Below are positions 8,418 through 15,449 of a stretch of 18,029 nucleotides of DNA, piece by piece. The stretch covers positions 1 through 18,029 of the forward strand of contig JAMONE010000027.1 of assembly GCA_027066695.1 (NCBI GenBank), in the 5' to 3' direction. Source of the stretch: Micavibrio sp. Lineage in GTDB: Bacteria; Pseudomonadota; Alphaproteobacteria; Micavibrionales; Micavibrionaceae. A model generated the notes under the pieces. It was given only the letters and a program-made list of their open reading frames with translations. It did no database searches and was not told the DNA's origin. Within the stretch, counting starts at the first letter, position 1, and each line of letters begins with the position of its first letter. The translations under genes were made by a program, and so were the position numbers.

Positions 8418-8555
8418 TGTGCCAAACCGTATGATACTCATATTTAGCTAGAACGAAAGCTCTTTAAGCATCATGTCTGGATTGGCTTCTATAAGTCTAA
8501 CTAAATGATCTCGGTCGAGTTTATGAGATCTTCTAACTCGCTTGCGTATGAATAG
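8418..8555 (-). pseudogene. Decayed fragment of an IS630-type transposase (N-terminal HTH part)
   Basis: Reading the minus strand in one frame from 8555 to 8418 gives about 46 codons with one internal stop (TAG at 8450-8448). The readable part contains HKLDRDHLVRLIEANPD, then LKELSF, the stop, and LNMS. The pattern HKLDR..L..LIEANPD...KEL...LNMS matches the second helix-turn-helix of IS630/Tc1-type transposases, where the run continues into a serine-rich recognition helix. There is no start codon in frame upstream and the rest of the transposase is missing, so this is a relic. It lies directly after hemY and before the SNF2/SWIM pair. The identification is from pattern memory without a search. 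Apart from this relic and the AT-rich leader of the next gene, the gap 8407-8625 holds nothing else I can recognise. Confidence 0.6.
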
Positions 8556-8570
8556 GTTATTAATACATTA

Positions 8571-8576
8571 TATAAT
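8571..8576 (+). promoter_or_regulatory. Possible -10 box of the SNF2/SWIM transcript
   Basis: A perfect TATAAT lies 50 bases before the SNF2 start codon, in a stretch (8556-8625) that has only about five G or C bases. No good -35 box sits 16-18 bases upstream, and in such AT-rich DNA a TATAAT can occur by chance. The assignment is tentative. Confidence 0.3.
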
Positions 8577-8625
8577 ATATGATTTTATTATTGAAAATTT
8601 GTAAAAATTAATTATATTAATAAAA

Positions 8626-11600
8626 ATGAAAATATTACATGGTCTGTGGTTACTAGACGTTACTATCACGAAAAAAGATAACTTTATTCAATTGGGAAAT
8701 TTTAATCTCTGGGTTGAAAGCAGTGAACATGCCCCTAAAAAGACAAGTAAAACACATCCTAATCATTTGCAAAAAAATGAGCTTATAAGTTTTATTGAAG
8801 AAGAATTTGGCGTTGACTCTTCATATACAAAACAGACACCGAAAATCAAAAGTATTTATCTACCTACAATTAATAATGCTCCTGTGCCATCACCCGAATT
8901 TTTGATACAAAATGATTTACAAGATGATGTTAGTTTAAAGGCTTGGAATGTTGAAACATACAATCTTCGTGAGCCAATATCAAAACTCAAAGACATATAT
9001 TTCATCAATCAATTTCACAATGAAGATATTCGTTTAGGTCATGATTTTTTATTTTGGCACGGGATCACAAAAGCCTTAAAACAATTTCTTTATAAAGACC
9101 AATATATTCGAGCAATCATAACGGAAGAAAATCAAGATAAAGATTTGGTATTTTATAATGCTTGGCAAATTATATCTCCAGAATACGAGATTTTTATAAA
9201 GCAGGCTGTAAAAGCCATGCCCCTTTCTTGTTCGCAAAATTATGAACCTGAAAGCTTGTTACGTCATTTTTGTGAAGTGCTTGTCCATGAAATTTTGGAT
9301 GGTGCTTGCAAAAATTTACCTTTAACATTTACCAATAAAATTGAAAATACTGACTTAAAACAACTATTTTCAGTAAAATATAGTGGCAATTTGATAAAAA
9401 CTAACGATAAAAACACGAAAACATTTACTTTATGGTTTGATTGGCAAAAAAAACTAGCCTTAACGCAAGAAAAAACATCGATTCAATTAGGCTTTAGACT
9501 TCATGAGCCTGCGACTGATAATAAAAATAATTGGCGTTTGGAGTTTATGCTATATTCATATAATGACCCTTCTTTTGCCCAGCCATTAAGTGAATTTTGG
9601 CAAAGTAGCGACGATAAAAATGCGACAAAAAAAATATTAGTGTCTTTAGCTTATGCAGCAAAAATATATCCTAAAATTTGGCAAGGAATGGATAATGAAA
9701 CACCTTGCGAAGTAGTTTTAACATTAGAAGACGCGGCGATGTTTTTGCAAGAAGCTGCATGGATATTGGAAAATGCAGGAAATCGCATAATTCTACCAGC
9801 GCATTTAACACCTCAGGGGCGTAAACGCGTAAAAATGAAAATTAAAACTATAGCTAAAAAGCAAGGTGCAGGGGCTGCGGCTAAATCTTATTTATCTATC
9901 AACTCTCTTACTAATTACAATTATGAGCTTGCGATTGGTGGAGAGGGGGTATCAGAGCAAGAATGGCAAGATTTAGTCGATAATAAATCATCTTTGGTGA
10001 ATTTTCGCGGCGAATGGATAGAATTAGACCGCGATAAAATGCAGAAAATGCTTAACTTTTGGCAAAAGGAAAAAGAAAATTCGCAAGAATTATCCTTGCA
10101 AAAATTTATTAGAAAACTTGCCGAAGAAGAAGACGAGGTGGAGATTGACACACATGATGCATTGGCTGAAATGCTCTCCAAACTCAATGATAGTGCAAAT
10201 TTTGAGATGATAGAAAATCCCGATAAATTGAAAGCCAATTTGCGCGATTATCAAAAACGTGGCGTTTCATGGCTGCGTTATATTGATAATATCGGGCTTA
10301 ATGGCTGTTTGGCTGATGATATGGGTTTAGGTAAAACTATGCAAGTAATTGCCGCGCTTATATTAGAAAAGGATGCGGGTAACACAGTGCCAACTTTGCT
10401 GATTGCGCCAACTTCTGTGATTGGCAATTGGCAAAAAGAAATTACTAAATTTGCGCCACATTTAAATACATTCTTGCATCATGGCGCAGAACGCGAGAAA
10501 GGCGACGAAACTTTTGCTAAAATATGCGCCTGTAATGATATGGTGATTACTTCATATAATTTGGCGCGCAGGGATAATGCCTTACTTGGTAATATTAATT
10601 GGCAACGTATTGTCTTAGACGAAGCGCAAAATATTAAAAACCCAAAAACTGCACAAACCAAGGCAATATTAAAACTCAAAGCTAAACATCGTCTTGCCTT
10701 AACAGGAACACCTGTTGAAAATCGCTTGATGGATTTATGGTCGATATTTAATTTTCTTAACCCAAACTATCTCGGCACGCAAGGACAATTCCGTAAATTA
10801 TATGAACTACCAATTCAACGCGATAATGATATGGTGCAATCAAAAATCCTAAAAAAACTGATCCAGCCGTTTATGTTGCGTCGCGTTAAAACTGATAAAA
10901 ATATTATCAAAGATCTGCCTAATAAGATCGAAGTCAAGCAATATTGCAATTTAAGTAAAGAGCAAGCGGCACTTTATGAGGCGGTAGTCAAAGATGTTGG
11001 CCATAAATTAGAGGAAAGCGAAGGTATTGCGCGTCAAGGGTTAATGCTCTCAACCTTAATGAAGCTTAAGCAAATTTGCAATCATCCTACGCAGTTTTTA
11101 CAAGATGATAGCGCATTTACGGTTGAACGCTCTCATAAACTTAAACGCACAAGCGATATGCTGGAAGAGGCTATTGCAGCAGGTGACAGCGTGCTCATTT
11201 TTACTCAATTTACTGAAATTGGTGATAAATTGGTTAAATATTTAAGCCAAGAAAAACTCATTAATTGCCATTATATACATGGTGGAACGAGTCGTAAACG
11301 GCGCGATAAAATGATTGAGACTTTCCAAGCCCCCAACAGTCCGCCCTCAGTTTTCATTTTGTCATTAAAGGTTGGTGGTGTTGGAATTACGCTAACGCGG
11401 GCTAATCATGTATTTCATTTTGATCGTTGGTGGAATCCAGCCGTTGAGAATCAAGCGACTGATAGAGCGTTTCGTATTGGGCAAAAGAAAAATGTATTTG
11501 TTCATAAATTTATCACACTAGGCACATTGGAAGAGCGCATCGATCAGATGATTGAGGATAAGCAAAAAATGGCAAATAATATCGTTGGCAGTGATGAAAG

Positions 11601-11676
11601 CTGGCTTACCAAGCTTGATAATAACGCATTCAAAGAGCTAATCTCTCTCAATAAAAACAATATAATGGAGAGTTGA
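8626..11676 (+). CDS. SNF2-family DNA-dependent ATPase (helicase-like)
   Basis: A 1016-residue SF2 ATPase expected to translocate on double-stranded DNA and remodel bound protein; cytoplasmic. The N-terminus (KILHGLWLL, then FNLWVES) is typical of bacterial SNF2 proteins that travel with a SWIM partner. Residues about 310-510 fit the SNF2-associated domain (DUF3670 type): EAAWILENAGNRIILPAHL near 376-394, then a LVNFRGEWIELD segment near 457-468. The ATPase core follows: motif I DMGLGKT (565-571), motif II DEAQ (665-668), motif III LTGTP (692-696), and in the second lobe SLKVGGVGITLT (913-924) and motif VI QATDRAFRIGQ (943-953). All catalytic motifs are intact. No Shine-Dalgarno sequence is visible before the ATG. 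Its A-rich codon use differs from the upstream hem genes, consistent with transfer. Confidence 0.93.
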   Translation: MKILHGLWLLDVTITKKDNFIQLGNFNLWVESSEHAPKKTSKTHPNHLQKNELISFIEEEFGVDSSYTKQTPKIKSIYLPTINNAPVPSPEFLIQNDLQDDVSLKAWNVETYNLREPISKLKDIYFINQFHNEDIRLGHDFLFWHGITKALKQFLYKDQYIRAIITEENQDKDLVFYNAWQIISPEYEIFIKQAVKAMPLSCSQNYEPESLLRHFCEVLVHEILDGACKNLPLTFTNKIENTDLKQLFSVKYSGNLIKTNDKNTKTFTLWFDWQKKLALTQEKTSIQLGFRLHEPATDNKNNWRLEFMLYSYNDPSFAQPLSEFWQSSDDKNATKKILVSLAYAAKIYPKIWQGMDNETPCEVVLTLEDAAMFLQEAAWILENAGNRIILPAHLTPQGRKRVKMKIKTIAKKQGAGAAAKSYLSINSLTNYNYELAIGGEGVSEQEWQDLVDNKSSLVNFRGEWIELDRDKMQKMLNFWQKEKENSQELSLQKFIRKLAEEEDEVEIDTHDALAEMLSKLNDSANFEMIENPDKLKANLRDYQKRGVSWLRYIDNIGLNGCLADDMGLGKTMQVIAALILEKDAGNTVPTLLIAPTSVIGNWQKEITKFAPHLNTFLHHGAEREKGDETFAKICACNDMVITSYNLARRDNALLGNINWQRIVLDEAQNIKNPKTAQTKAILKLKAKHRLALTGTPVENRLMDLWSIFNFLNPNYLGTQGQFRKLYELPIQRDNDMVQSKILKKLIQPFMLRRVKTDKNIIKDLPNKIEVKQYCNLSKEQAALYEAVVKDVGHKLEESEGIARQGLMLSTLMKLKQICNHPTQFLQDDSAFTVERSHKLKRTSDMLEEAIAAGDSVLIFTQFTEIGDKLVKYLSQEKLINCHYIHGGTSRKRRDKMIETFQAPNSPPSVFILSLKVGGVGITLTRANHVFHFDRWWNPAVENQATDRAFRIGQKKNVFVHKFITLGTLEERIDQMIEDKQKMANNIVGSDESWLTKLDNNAFKELISLNKNNIMES

Positions 11677-11680
11677 AATA

Positions 11681-12517
11681 ATGGGTAATCACAGTAAAAC
11701 ATGGTGGGGTCAAGAATTATTAAATGCCCTAGAAAGCTTCACCGATGAGGGCAGGTTAACCCGTGGTCGCAGCTATTCCAATGATAAACGGATCAAAAAA
11801 TGGATCATTAAAGATGGTAAAATAAAAGCAAGCATTCTTGGTAATGAAAATTCATATTATGGCGTTTATAAAGCCCCCACATATAAAACAACTATGTCAA
11901 TGAAACATTTTACCGATGCGCAATGGGAGGGGATTATCGCTCTTTTATCTGTACGTGCAAGCTTTATTGCTAGGCTTTTGGTTAATGAAATTCCTGAAAA
12001 TATCGAAGAAATATTCAAGCAAGCAGGAGTTTATCTACTTCCCAATAATTACCGTGATTTCAAAGTATCTTGCGATTGTCCAGACTATGAAATTCCGTGT
12101 AAACATATAGCAGGTGTGTGTTATCGCTTGGCAAATATACTTGATAATGATCCGTTATTATTGTTTGAAATGCGCGGAATATCACCTAAAAAATTACGTG
12201 CAGAATTGTTAAAATCTCCGTTAGGAAAAATTTTGGTGCAATCTCAAAATGCTGAACAACAACATATTCCTGATAAAAGTTATTTTACAAAACCAGAACA
12301 CAAGGCTTTGCCTAAAACCATAGATGTTAATCAATTTTGGTATGGAAAGTCTTCACTGCCCAGTCAAGAAAAAAATTACAAAGAGGCTGTAATTCCAGCC
12401 ATAATAATCAAAAAAGGTGGTGATTACCCTAAGTTTTGGCATAAATCAGAATCATTCATTGAGTTTATGGAAGATTTTTACATACGTATGCGTAAAAATA
12501 TCAAGAAAAAGATTTAA
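11681..12517 (+). CDS. SWIM zinc-finger protein, partner of the SNF2 ATPase
   Basis: A 278-residue protein with the SWIM signature CxCx6CxH: C131, C133, C140 and H142 in SCDCPDYEIPCKH, followed by a helix (AGVCYRLA). SWIM domains bind zinc and are thought to contact DNA or protein. The N-terminal part (TWWGQELLNALESF, then RLTRGRSYSNDKRI) and the FW-containing C-terminal segment near 251-270 are typical of the SWIM proteins paired with SNF2 ATPases in many bacteria. It starts 4 bases after the SNF2 stop with GGAG as ribosome binding site, so the two are co-transcribed and probably act together. The protein ends with a lysine-rich tail. A -1 shift at 12511 would add about 26 codons (to 12591), but the SWIM domain is unaffected. 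Confidence 0.88.
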   Translation: MGNHSKTWWGQELLNALESFTDEGRLTRGRSYSNDKRIKKWIIKDGKIKASILGNENSYYGVYKAPTYKTTMSMKHFTDAQWEGIIALLSVRASFIARLLVNEIPENIEEIFKQAGVYLLPNNYRDFKVSCDCPDYEIPCKHIAGVCYRLANILDNDPLLLFEMRGISPKKLRAELLKSPLGKILVQSQNAEQQHIPDKSYFTKPEHKALPKTIDVNQFWYGKSSLPSQEKNYKEAVIPAIIIKKGGDYPKFWHKSESFIEFMEDFYIRMRKNIKKKI

Positions 12518-12591
12518 AAAAACAAGAATACATAAAAAACTTTGGAAGTGGCGACACTATAGAGGAGTTTTACAAATTGTGCATATTATAG

Positions 12592-12616
12592 AAAAAAGCC
12601 TTGCCTTTGATGCTTT
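12592..12616 (-). terminator. Weak terminator-like hairpin downstream of the HExxH protein gene
   Basis: On the minus strand AAAGC (12616-12612) can pair with GCTTT (12599-12595) around a 12-base loop, and the second arm runs into six T residues (12597-12592). The stem is short, so function is doubtful. It lies about 80 bases after the stop of the minus-strand gene at 12699. The rest of 12518-12698 carries no gene I can support. Confidence 0.25.
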
Positions 12617-12698
12617 AATAAAACCTAATCATTCCACAAGCATAGCTTGGCAGCGTTGCGGTGTACGAGTTTGACGTGTAGTACAAGATTTTGCTTTA

Positions 12699-13409
12699 TC
12701 AATCATAAAAGGACTTTTTATTTGGTTTCTTTGCTCTTTTTTCTAATTTTGAGCAACGGTTTATTTTTCTATTGGTAAAAGTATATTCCTGAGCACTATC
12801 AATTTTTCGCTGGAGTCTGCGCATTTCACCAATTGAAGTGCCTACTTTTTGATAAAAATTACTATCAAAATGCTTCATAATTTTCTGCTTTATAGCCTCT
12901 ATTTCTTTTGAAGTTTTTACAGGTTTAAATATAGGTACATTTCTGGCAATTCTGCCCAGAAACACATCATATTTTTTAACACTTTTATCATAATATTTAT
13001 AATGCACATCAAGATGTCTTTGCTCATGCTTTCTGATAATCTTATACTCGCAGCTATCACGCTTCAAATCTGTAGGCATAACAATGCGCGGCGATGATCT
13101 GTACTGAGCCTCTACCTTATCAAGCACCACGCAATAACGCCCGCCGCCTAATTTTTCGACACTAAAATTATAATATGTTTTTATGCTTAATGGATTTTGA
13201 ACAAAAGCCAGAACATTATGGCTGTTTAAATAATTATTTATCCCCTTAAGAGACCCTGACATAAATCTTGTTTTATCTCTTTTTGCTTTTAGATCGGTTT
13301 TAACAATATGGCGAGGACAGCGATCAATCGCAGCATAAGCCTGACTTCCATAAATACAAACAGTAAATATAGTTAGAAAAAACAAAGACAATAAATTACG
13401 ATTAAGCAT
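12699..13409 (-). CDS. Secreted protein with HExxH motif, putative zinc metalloprotease
   Basis: A 236-residue protein with a clear signal peptide: a short basic start, a hydrophobic core (about residues 6-20) and a likely signal-peptidase-I site after AYA (about residue 26). It is therefore exported to the periplasm or beyond. The central motif KHEQRHLDVH gives H128, E129, H132 and H136, fitting HExxH with a possible third ligand in HExxHxxxH spacing. The preceding SCEYKIIRKHEQ resembles the DUF922 group of predicted secreted zinc proteases. Paired cysteines (31, 93, 120) may form a disulfide. The C-terminal third is highly basic, ending in lysine- and arginine-rich sequence. It is a single gene with its own promoter (13449-13477), between the SWIM gene and the ribosomal operon. 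Proteolytic activity is an inference from the motif. Confidence 0.75.
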   Translation of the reverse strand: MLNRNLLSLFFLTIFTVCIYGSQAYAAIDRCPRHIVKTDLKAKRDKTRFMSGSLKGINNYLNSHNVLAFVQNPLSIKTYYNFSVEKLGGGRYCVVLDKVEAQYRSSPRIVMPTDLKRDSCEYKIIRKHEQRHLDVHYKYYDKSVKKYDVFLGRIARNVPIFKPVKTSKEIEAIKQKIMKHFDSNFYQKVGTSIGEMRRLQRKIDSAQEYTFTNRKINRCSKLEKRAKKPNKKSFYD

Positions 13410-13448
13410 AAAAACCCTATCTATAAATAATATAACGACACTACGATC

Positions 13449-13477
13449 ATTTTAAACATTAATATAACATATGTCAA
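13449..13477 (-). promoter_or_regulatory. Near-consensus sigma70 promoter of the HExxH protein gene
   Basis: On the minus strand, TTGACA (13477-13472) and TAAAAT (13454-13449) are separated by exactly 17 bases: a perfect -35 and a 5/6 -10. It lies about 40 bases upstream of the ATG at 13409. The -35 box is in the T-rich tail of the ribosomal operon terminator on the same strand. Confidence 0.65.
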
Positions 13478-13484
13478 AATAAAC

Positions 13485-13511
13485 AAAGCCCCTGCAATTG
13501 GCAGAGGCTTT
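13485..13511 (-). terminator. Rho-independent terminator of the ribosomal protein operon
   Basis: On the minus strand AAAGCCTCTGC (13511-13501) pairs with GCAGGGGCTTT (13495-13485) around a 5-base loop, with one mismatch in 11 positions, and is followed by TTTGTTTATTTT. It sits 29 bases after the rplO stop, so the operon ends here. Confidence 0.8.
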
Positions 13512-13540
13512 ATAAATAATTCATATAATGTGCAACAGGC

Positions 13541-14065
13541 TTATTTTTTAGCAGCTTTAGCAGCAGCAGCTTTCTCACCGCGTTTTTTAACAGGAGCAAC
13601 AATGCGTTCGATTAATTCAACCTTACCGCCTGCTTTTTCAACTGCTTCTAATGCGCCTTTTGAAATCTTTGTAACTTTTAAGCTAACCTTAGATGTAAGC
13701 TCACCTGTTGCAAGCACTTTAACACCATCAAGCTTACGACGAATAATGCCAGCAGCAACCAACATATCTTCGTCGATCACTTTTTTAGGATCAAGCTTTT
13801 TCTCATCAATTGCATATTGCAATTGCACAAATGTAAGTTCCGCAAGCTTAGTTGCAAATTGTGTATTACGAAAACCAACTTTTGGTAAGCGTTGGTAGAG
13901 AGGCATTTGACCACCTTCAAAACCTTTAATAGCAACGCCTGAACGTGATTTTTGACCTTTTTGACCTGATCCACAAGTCTTGCCTTTACCACTACCGATG
14001 CCGCGACCAACGCGTGTGCGGTTTTTAGTTGATCCTGCTTGTGGCTTTAATTCATTAAGTTTCAT
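13541..14065 (-). CDS. rplO: 50S ribosomal protein L15
   Basis: Large-subunit protein that binds 23S rRNA and acts late in 50S assembly. The N-terminus (MKLNELKP, then a Gly/Arg/Lys-rich arm with GRGIGSGKGKTCGSGQKGQKSR) and the FEGGQMPLYQRLPKVGF segment are unmistakable. At 174 residues it is longer than the usual 144-160, because of a C-terminal tail rich in lysine and alanine (KKRGEKAAAAKAAKK) that echoes the extension on the adjacent L30. Here it is the last gene of the operon, followed by a terminator at 13485-13511 where secY is normally found. The start lies 13 bases after the rpmD stop. Confidence 0.98.
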   Translation of the reverse strand: MKLNELKPQAGSTKNRTRVGRGIGSGKGKTCGSGQKGQKSRSGVAIKGFEGGQMPLYQRLPKVGFRNTQFATKLAELTFVQLQYAIDEKKLDPKKVIDEDMLVAAGIIRRKLDGVKVLATGELTSKVSLKVTKISKGALEAVEKAGGKVELIERIVAPVKKRGEKAAAAKAAKK

Positions 14066-14078
14066 CTTATTTTATCCT

Positions 14079-14399
14079 CTATGCTGCATCTTCAACTTTA
14101 ACCAGATGGCTAACTTTATTAATCATACCGCGCACTGATGGGGTATCTTCCAACTCACGCGAGCGGTGCATTTTATTCAGGCCAAGACCAATTAAAGTCG
14201 CGCGCTGATACGCTTTACGACCAATTGGTGATCCAATTTGCGTAACCGTAAGCGTTTTTCCTGCTGGCTTTTTCTTAGCAACAACTTTAGGAGCGGCTTT
14301 CTTAGCAGCAGCCTTAGGCGCAGCGGCTTTTTTAGGAGCGGCTTTTTTTGCCGGAGCCTTCTTTGCAGGTGCTTTTTTCTTCTTTTCTTCTTCAGCCAT
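14079..14399 (-). CDS. rpmD: 50S ribosomal protein L30 with H1-like N-terminal extension
   Basis: Small 23S rRNA-binding protein of the large subunit. The conserved part begins near residue 48: TLTVTQIGSPIGRK, then RATLIGLGLNKMHRSRELEDTPSVRGMI, the full L30 fold of about 58 residues. In front of it are about 47 extra residues made almost only of Lys, Ala and Pro (MAEEEKKKKAPAKKAPAKK and further AAPKK/AAAPK units), like a histone-H1 tail. The extended start is supported: AAGGAC precedes the ATG at 14399 by a normal distance, the extension reads open in frame, and no good start lies next to the conserved domain. Bacterial L30 is normally about 60 residues, so 106 is unusual. The gene sits between rpsE and rplO, as in other spc operons. 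Confidence 0.95.
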   Translation of the reverse strand: MAEEEKKKKAPAKKAPAKKAAPKKAAAPKAAAKKAAPKVVAKKKPAGKTLTVTQIGSPIGRKAYQRATLIGLGLNKMHRSRELEDTPSVRGMINKVSHLVKVEDAA

Positions 14400-14433
14400 A
14401 ACTTAAGTCCTTATGCTTTAAACTTTACTATTA

Positions 14434-15006
14434 TTACTCGCCAGCATCCGCTGCTAGAGTAGTCATACCAACCTCACGGTTAGCAACAATATCACTTACT
14501 TTTTTATTTCGGCGAGAGGCAACATGACGTGGGCTTTGTGTATTTTGCAAAGCTGCGAATGTTGCATTTACCATGCTGTAAGGATTATTTGATCCAATCG
14601 CTTTTGCAACGATATCTTGAATTCCAAGAACTTCAAATACTGCGCGCATCGGGCCACCAGCGATAATACCTTTACCAGCTGGAGCAGAGCGAAGAAATAC
14701 TTTACCTGCGCCATCTTTACCAAATACATCATGGTGCAGAGTGCGGCCTTCACGAAGAGGAACACGTATCATTTTACGTTTTGCCTGATCCGTAGCTTTT
14801 TTGATAGCTTCAGGAACTTCCTTAGCTTTACCATGTCCGTAACCTACGCGACCTTTACCATCGCCAACCACTACTAACGCAGCAAAACCAAAGCGACGCC
14901 CACCTTTTACAACTTTTGCAACACGATTAATACCAACTAAACGTTCGATTAGTTCTGGTTCTTCGCGATCATCGCGACGTTTTTGTTCTTGTTGTCCACG
15001 TGCCAT
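14434..15006 (-). CDS. rpsE: 30S ribosomal protein S5
   Basis: Small-subunit protein important for decoding fidelity and for the mRNA entry channel. The double-stranded-RNA-binding N-terminal domain is visible in LVGINRVAKVVKGGRRFGF (about residues 23-41) and GDGKGRVGYGHGKAKEVPEA; the C-terminal domain has LRSAPAGKGIIAGGPMRAV (about 103-121) and GSNNPYSMVNATFAAL. The 190 residues fit the alphaproteobacterial size (E. coli S5 is 166), with a charged N-terminal arm of about 20 residues and a C-terminal tail. It lies 18 bases after rplR and 34 before rpmD in the conserved order. Confidence 0.98.
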   Translation of the reverse strand: MARGQQEQKRRDDREEPELIERLVGINRVAKVVKGGRRFGFAALVVVGDGKGRVGYGHGKAKEVPEAIKKATDQAKRKMIRVPLREGRTLHHDVFGKDGAGKVFLRSAPAGKGIIAGGPMRAVFEVLGIQDIVAKAIGSNNPYSMVNATFAALQNTQSPRHVASRRNKKVSDIVANREVGMTTLAADAGE

Positions 15007-15024
15007 TTTTTATAATTCCTTTTT

Positions 15025-15420
15025 CTAAAATTCTAATCCGCCAGAGCGCGCGCCATCAGCCAAAGCCTTAACACGGCCATGGTACAGATAGCGACCACGG
15101 TCAAATACGATCTTGCTTACGCCTGCTTTTTTTGCACGCTCGGCAACCAATTTACCAACTTCGCTCGCCGCCTCTTTATTTGCGCCGCTCTTAAGTTTTT
15201 CCTTTAATCCTGCTTCCAAAGTAGATGCGCAAGCCAAAGTTTTACCTTGTATATCACAAATCACTTGTGCGTAAATCTGTTTACCACTGCGGTAAACTGA
15301 TAAACGTGGACGTGTTTCACGTACCCCAACGCGTTCAATATTGACGCGACGTATCTTGTTACGTGTTCTAAAATTACGGCGCTGTGCCGGAGTTGTTTTA
15401 ATAGATGCTGCTTTTGCCAT
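15025..15420 (-). CDS. rplR: 50S ribosomal protein L18
   Basis: Binds 5S rRNA and, with L5 and L25, anchors it in the large-subunit central protuberance. The family pattern is clear: RRNFRTRNKIRRVN, then RPRLSVYRSGKQIYAQVI (about residues 38-55), KTLACAST, and the C-terminal KIVFDRGRYLYHGRVKALADGAR with the terminal GLEF. Length 131 is slightly above the usual 117-120, due to a basic N-terminus (MAKAASIKTTPAQRR). In almost all bacteria rplR directly follows rplF; here an unknown 86-residue gene lies between them, ending 29 bases before the rplR start. Confidence 0.98.
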   Translation of the reverse strand: MAKAASIKTTPAQRRNFRTRNKIRRVNIERVGVRETRPRLSVYRSGKQIYAQVICDIQGKTLACASTLEAGLKEKLKSGANKEAASEVGKLVAERAKKAGVSKIVFDRGRYLYHGRVKALADGARSGGLEF

Positions 15421-15449
15421 TTTCTTAATCTTTTCTAAAAAGTTATTTT

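Noticed and set aside
8430..8442. Palindrome TATGA-TAC-TCATA after hemY as a terminator
   Set aside because: The stem is five AT-rich pairs with no T-run after it, so it would not terminate transcription.
8626..12517. SNF2 gene as part of a DISARM-like or other phage-defence system
   Set aside because: No methyltransferase, phospholipase-D-type, DUF1998 or other DISARM partner is present, and the SNF2/SWIM pair occurs widely without defence genes. Defence remains only an open option.
12417..12674. Open frame overlapping the end of the SWIM gene and the gap after it
   Set aside because: It starts inside the SWIM coding region in another frame, has no ribosome binding site, and its sequence resembles nothing I know. 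The SWIM frame explains the first part.
12518..12698. Minus-strand reading (about 12560-12698) looking like a broken coding remnant
   Set aside because: One frame is open apart from single stops, but I could not match it to any family, so it is left as unexplained sequence.
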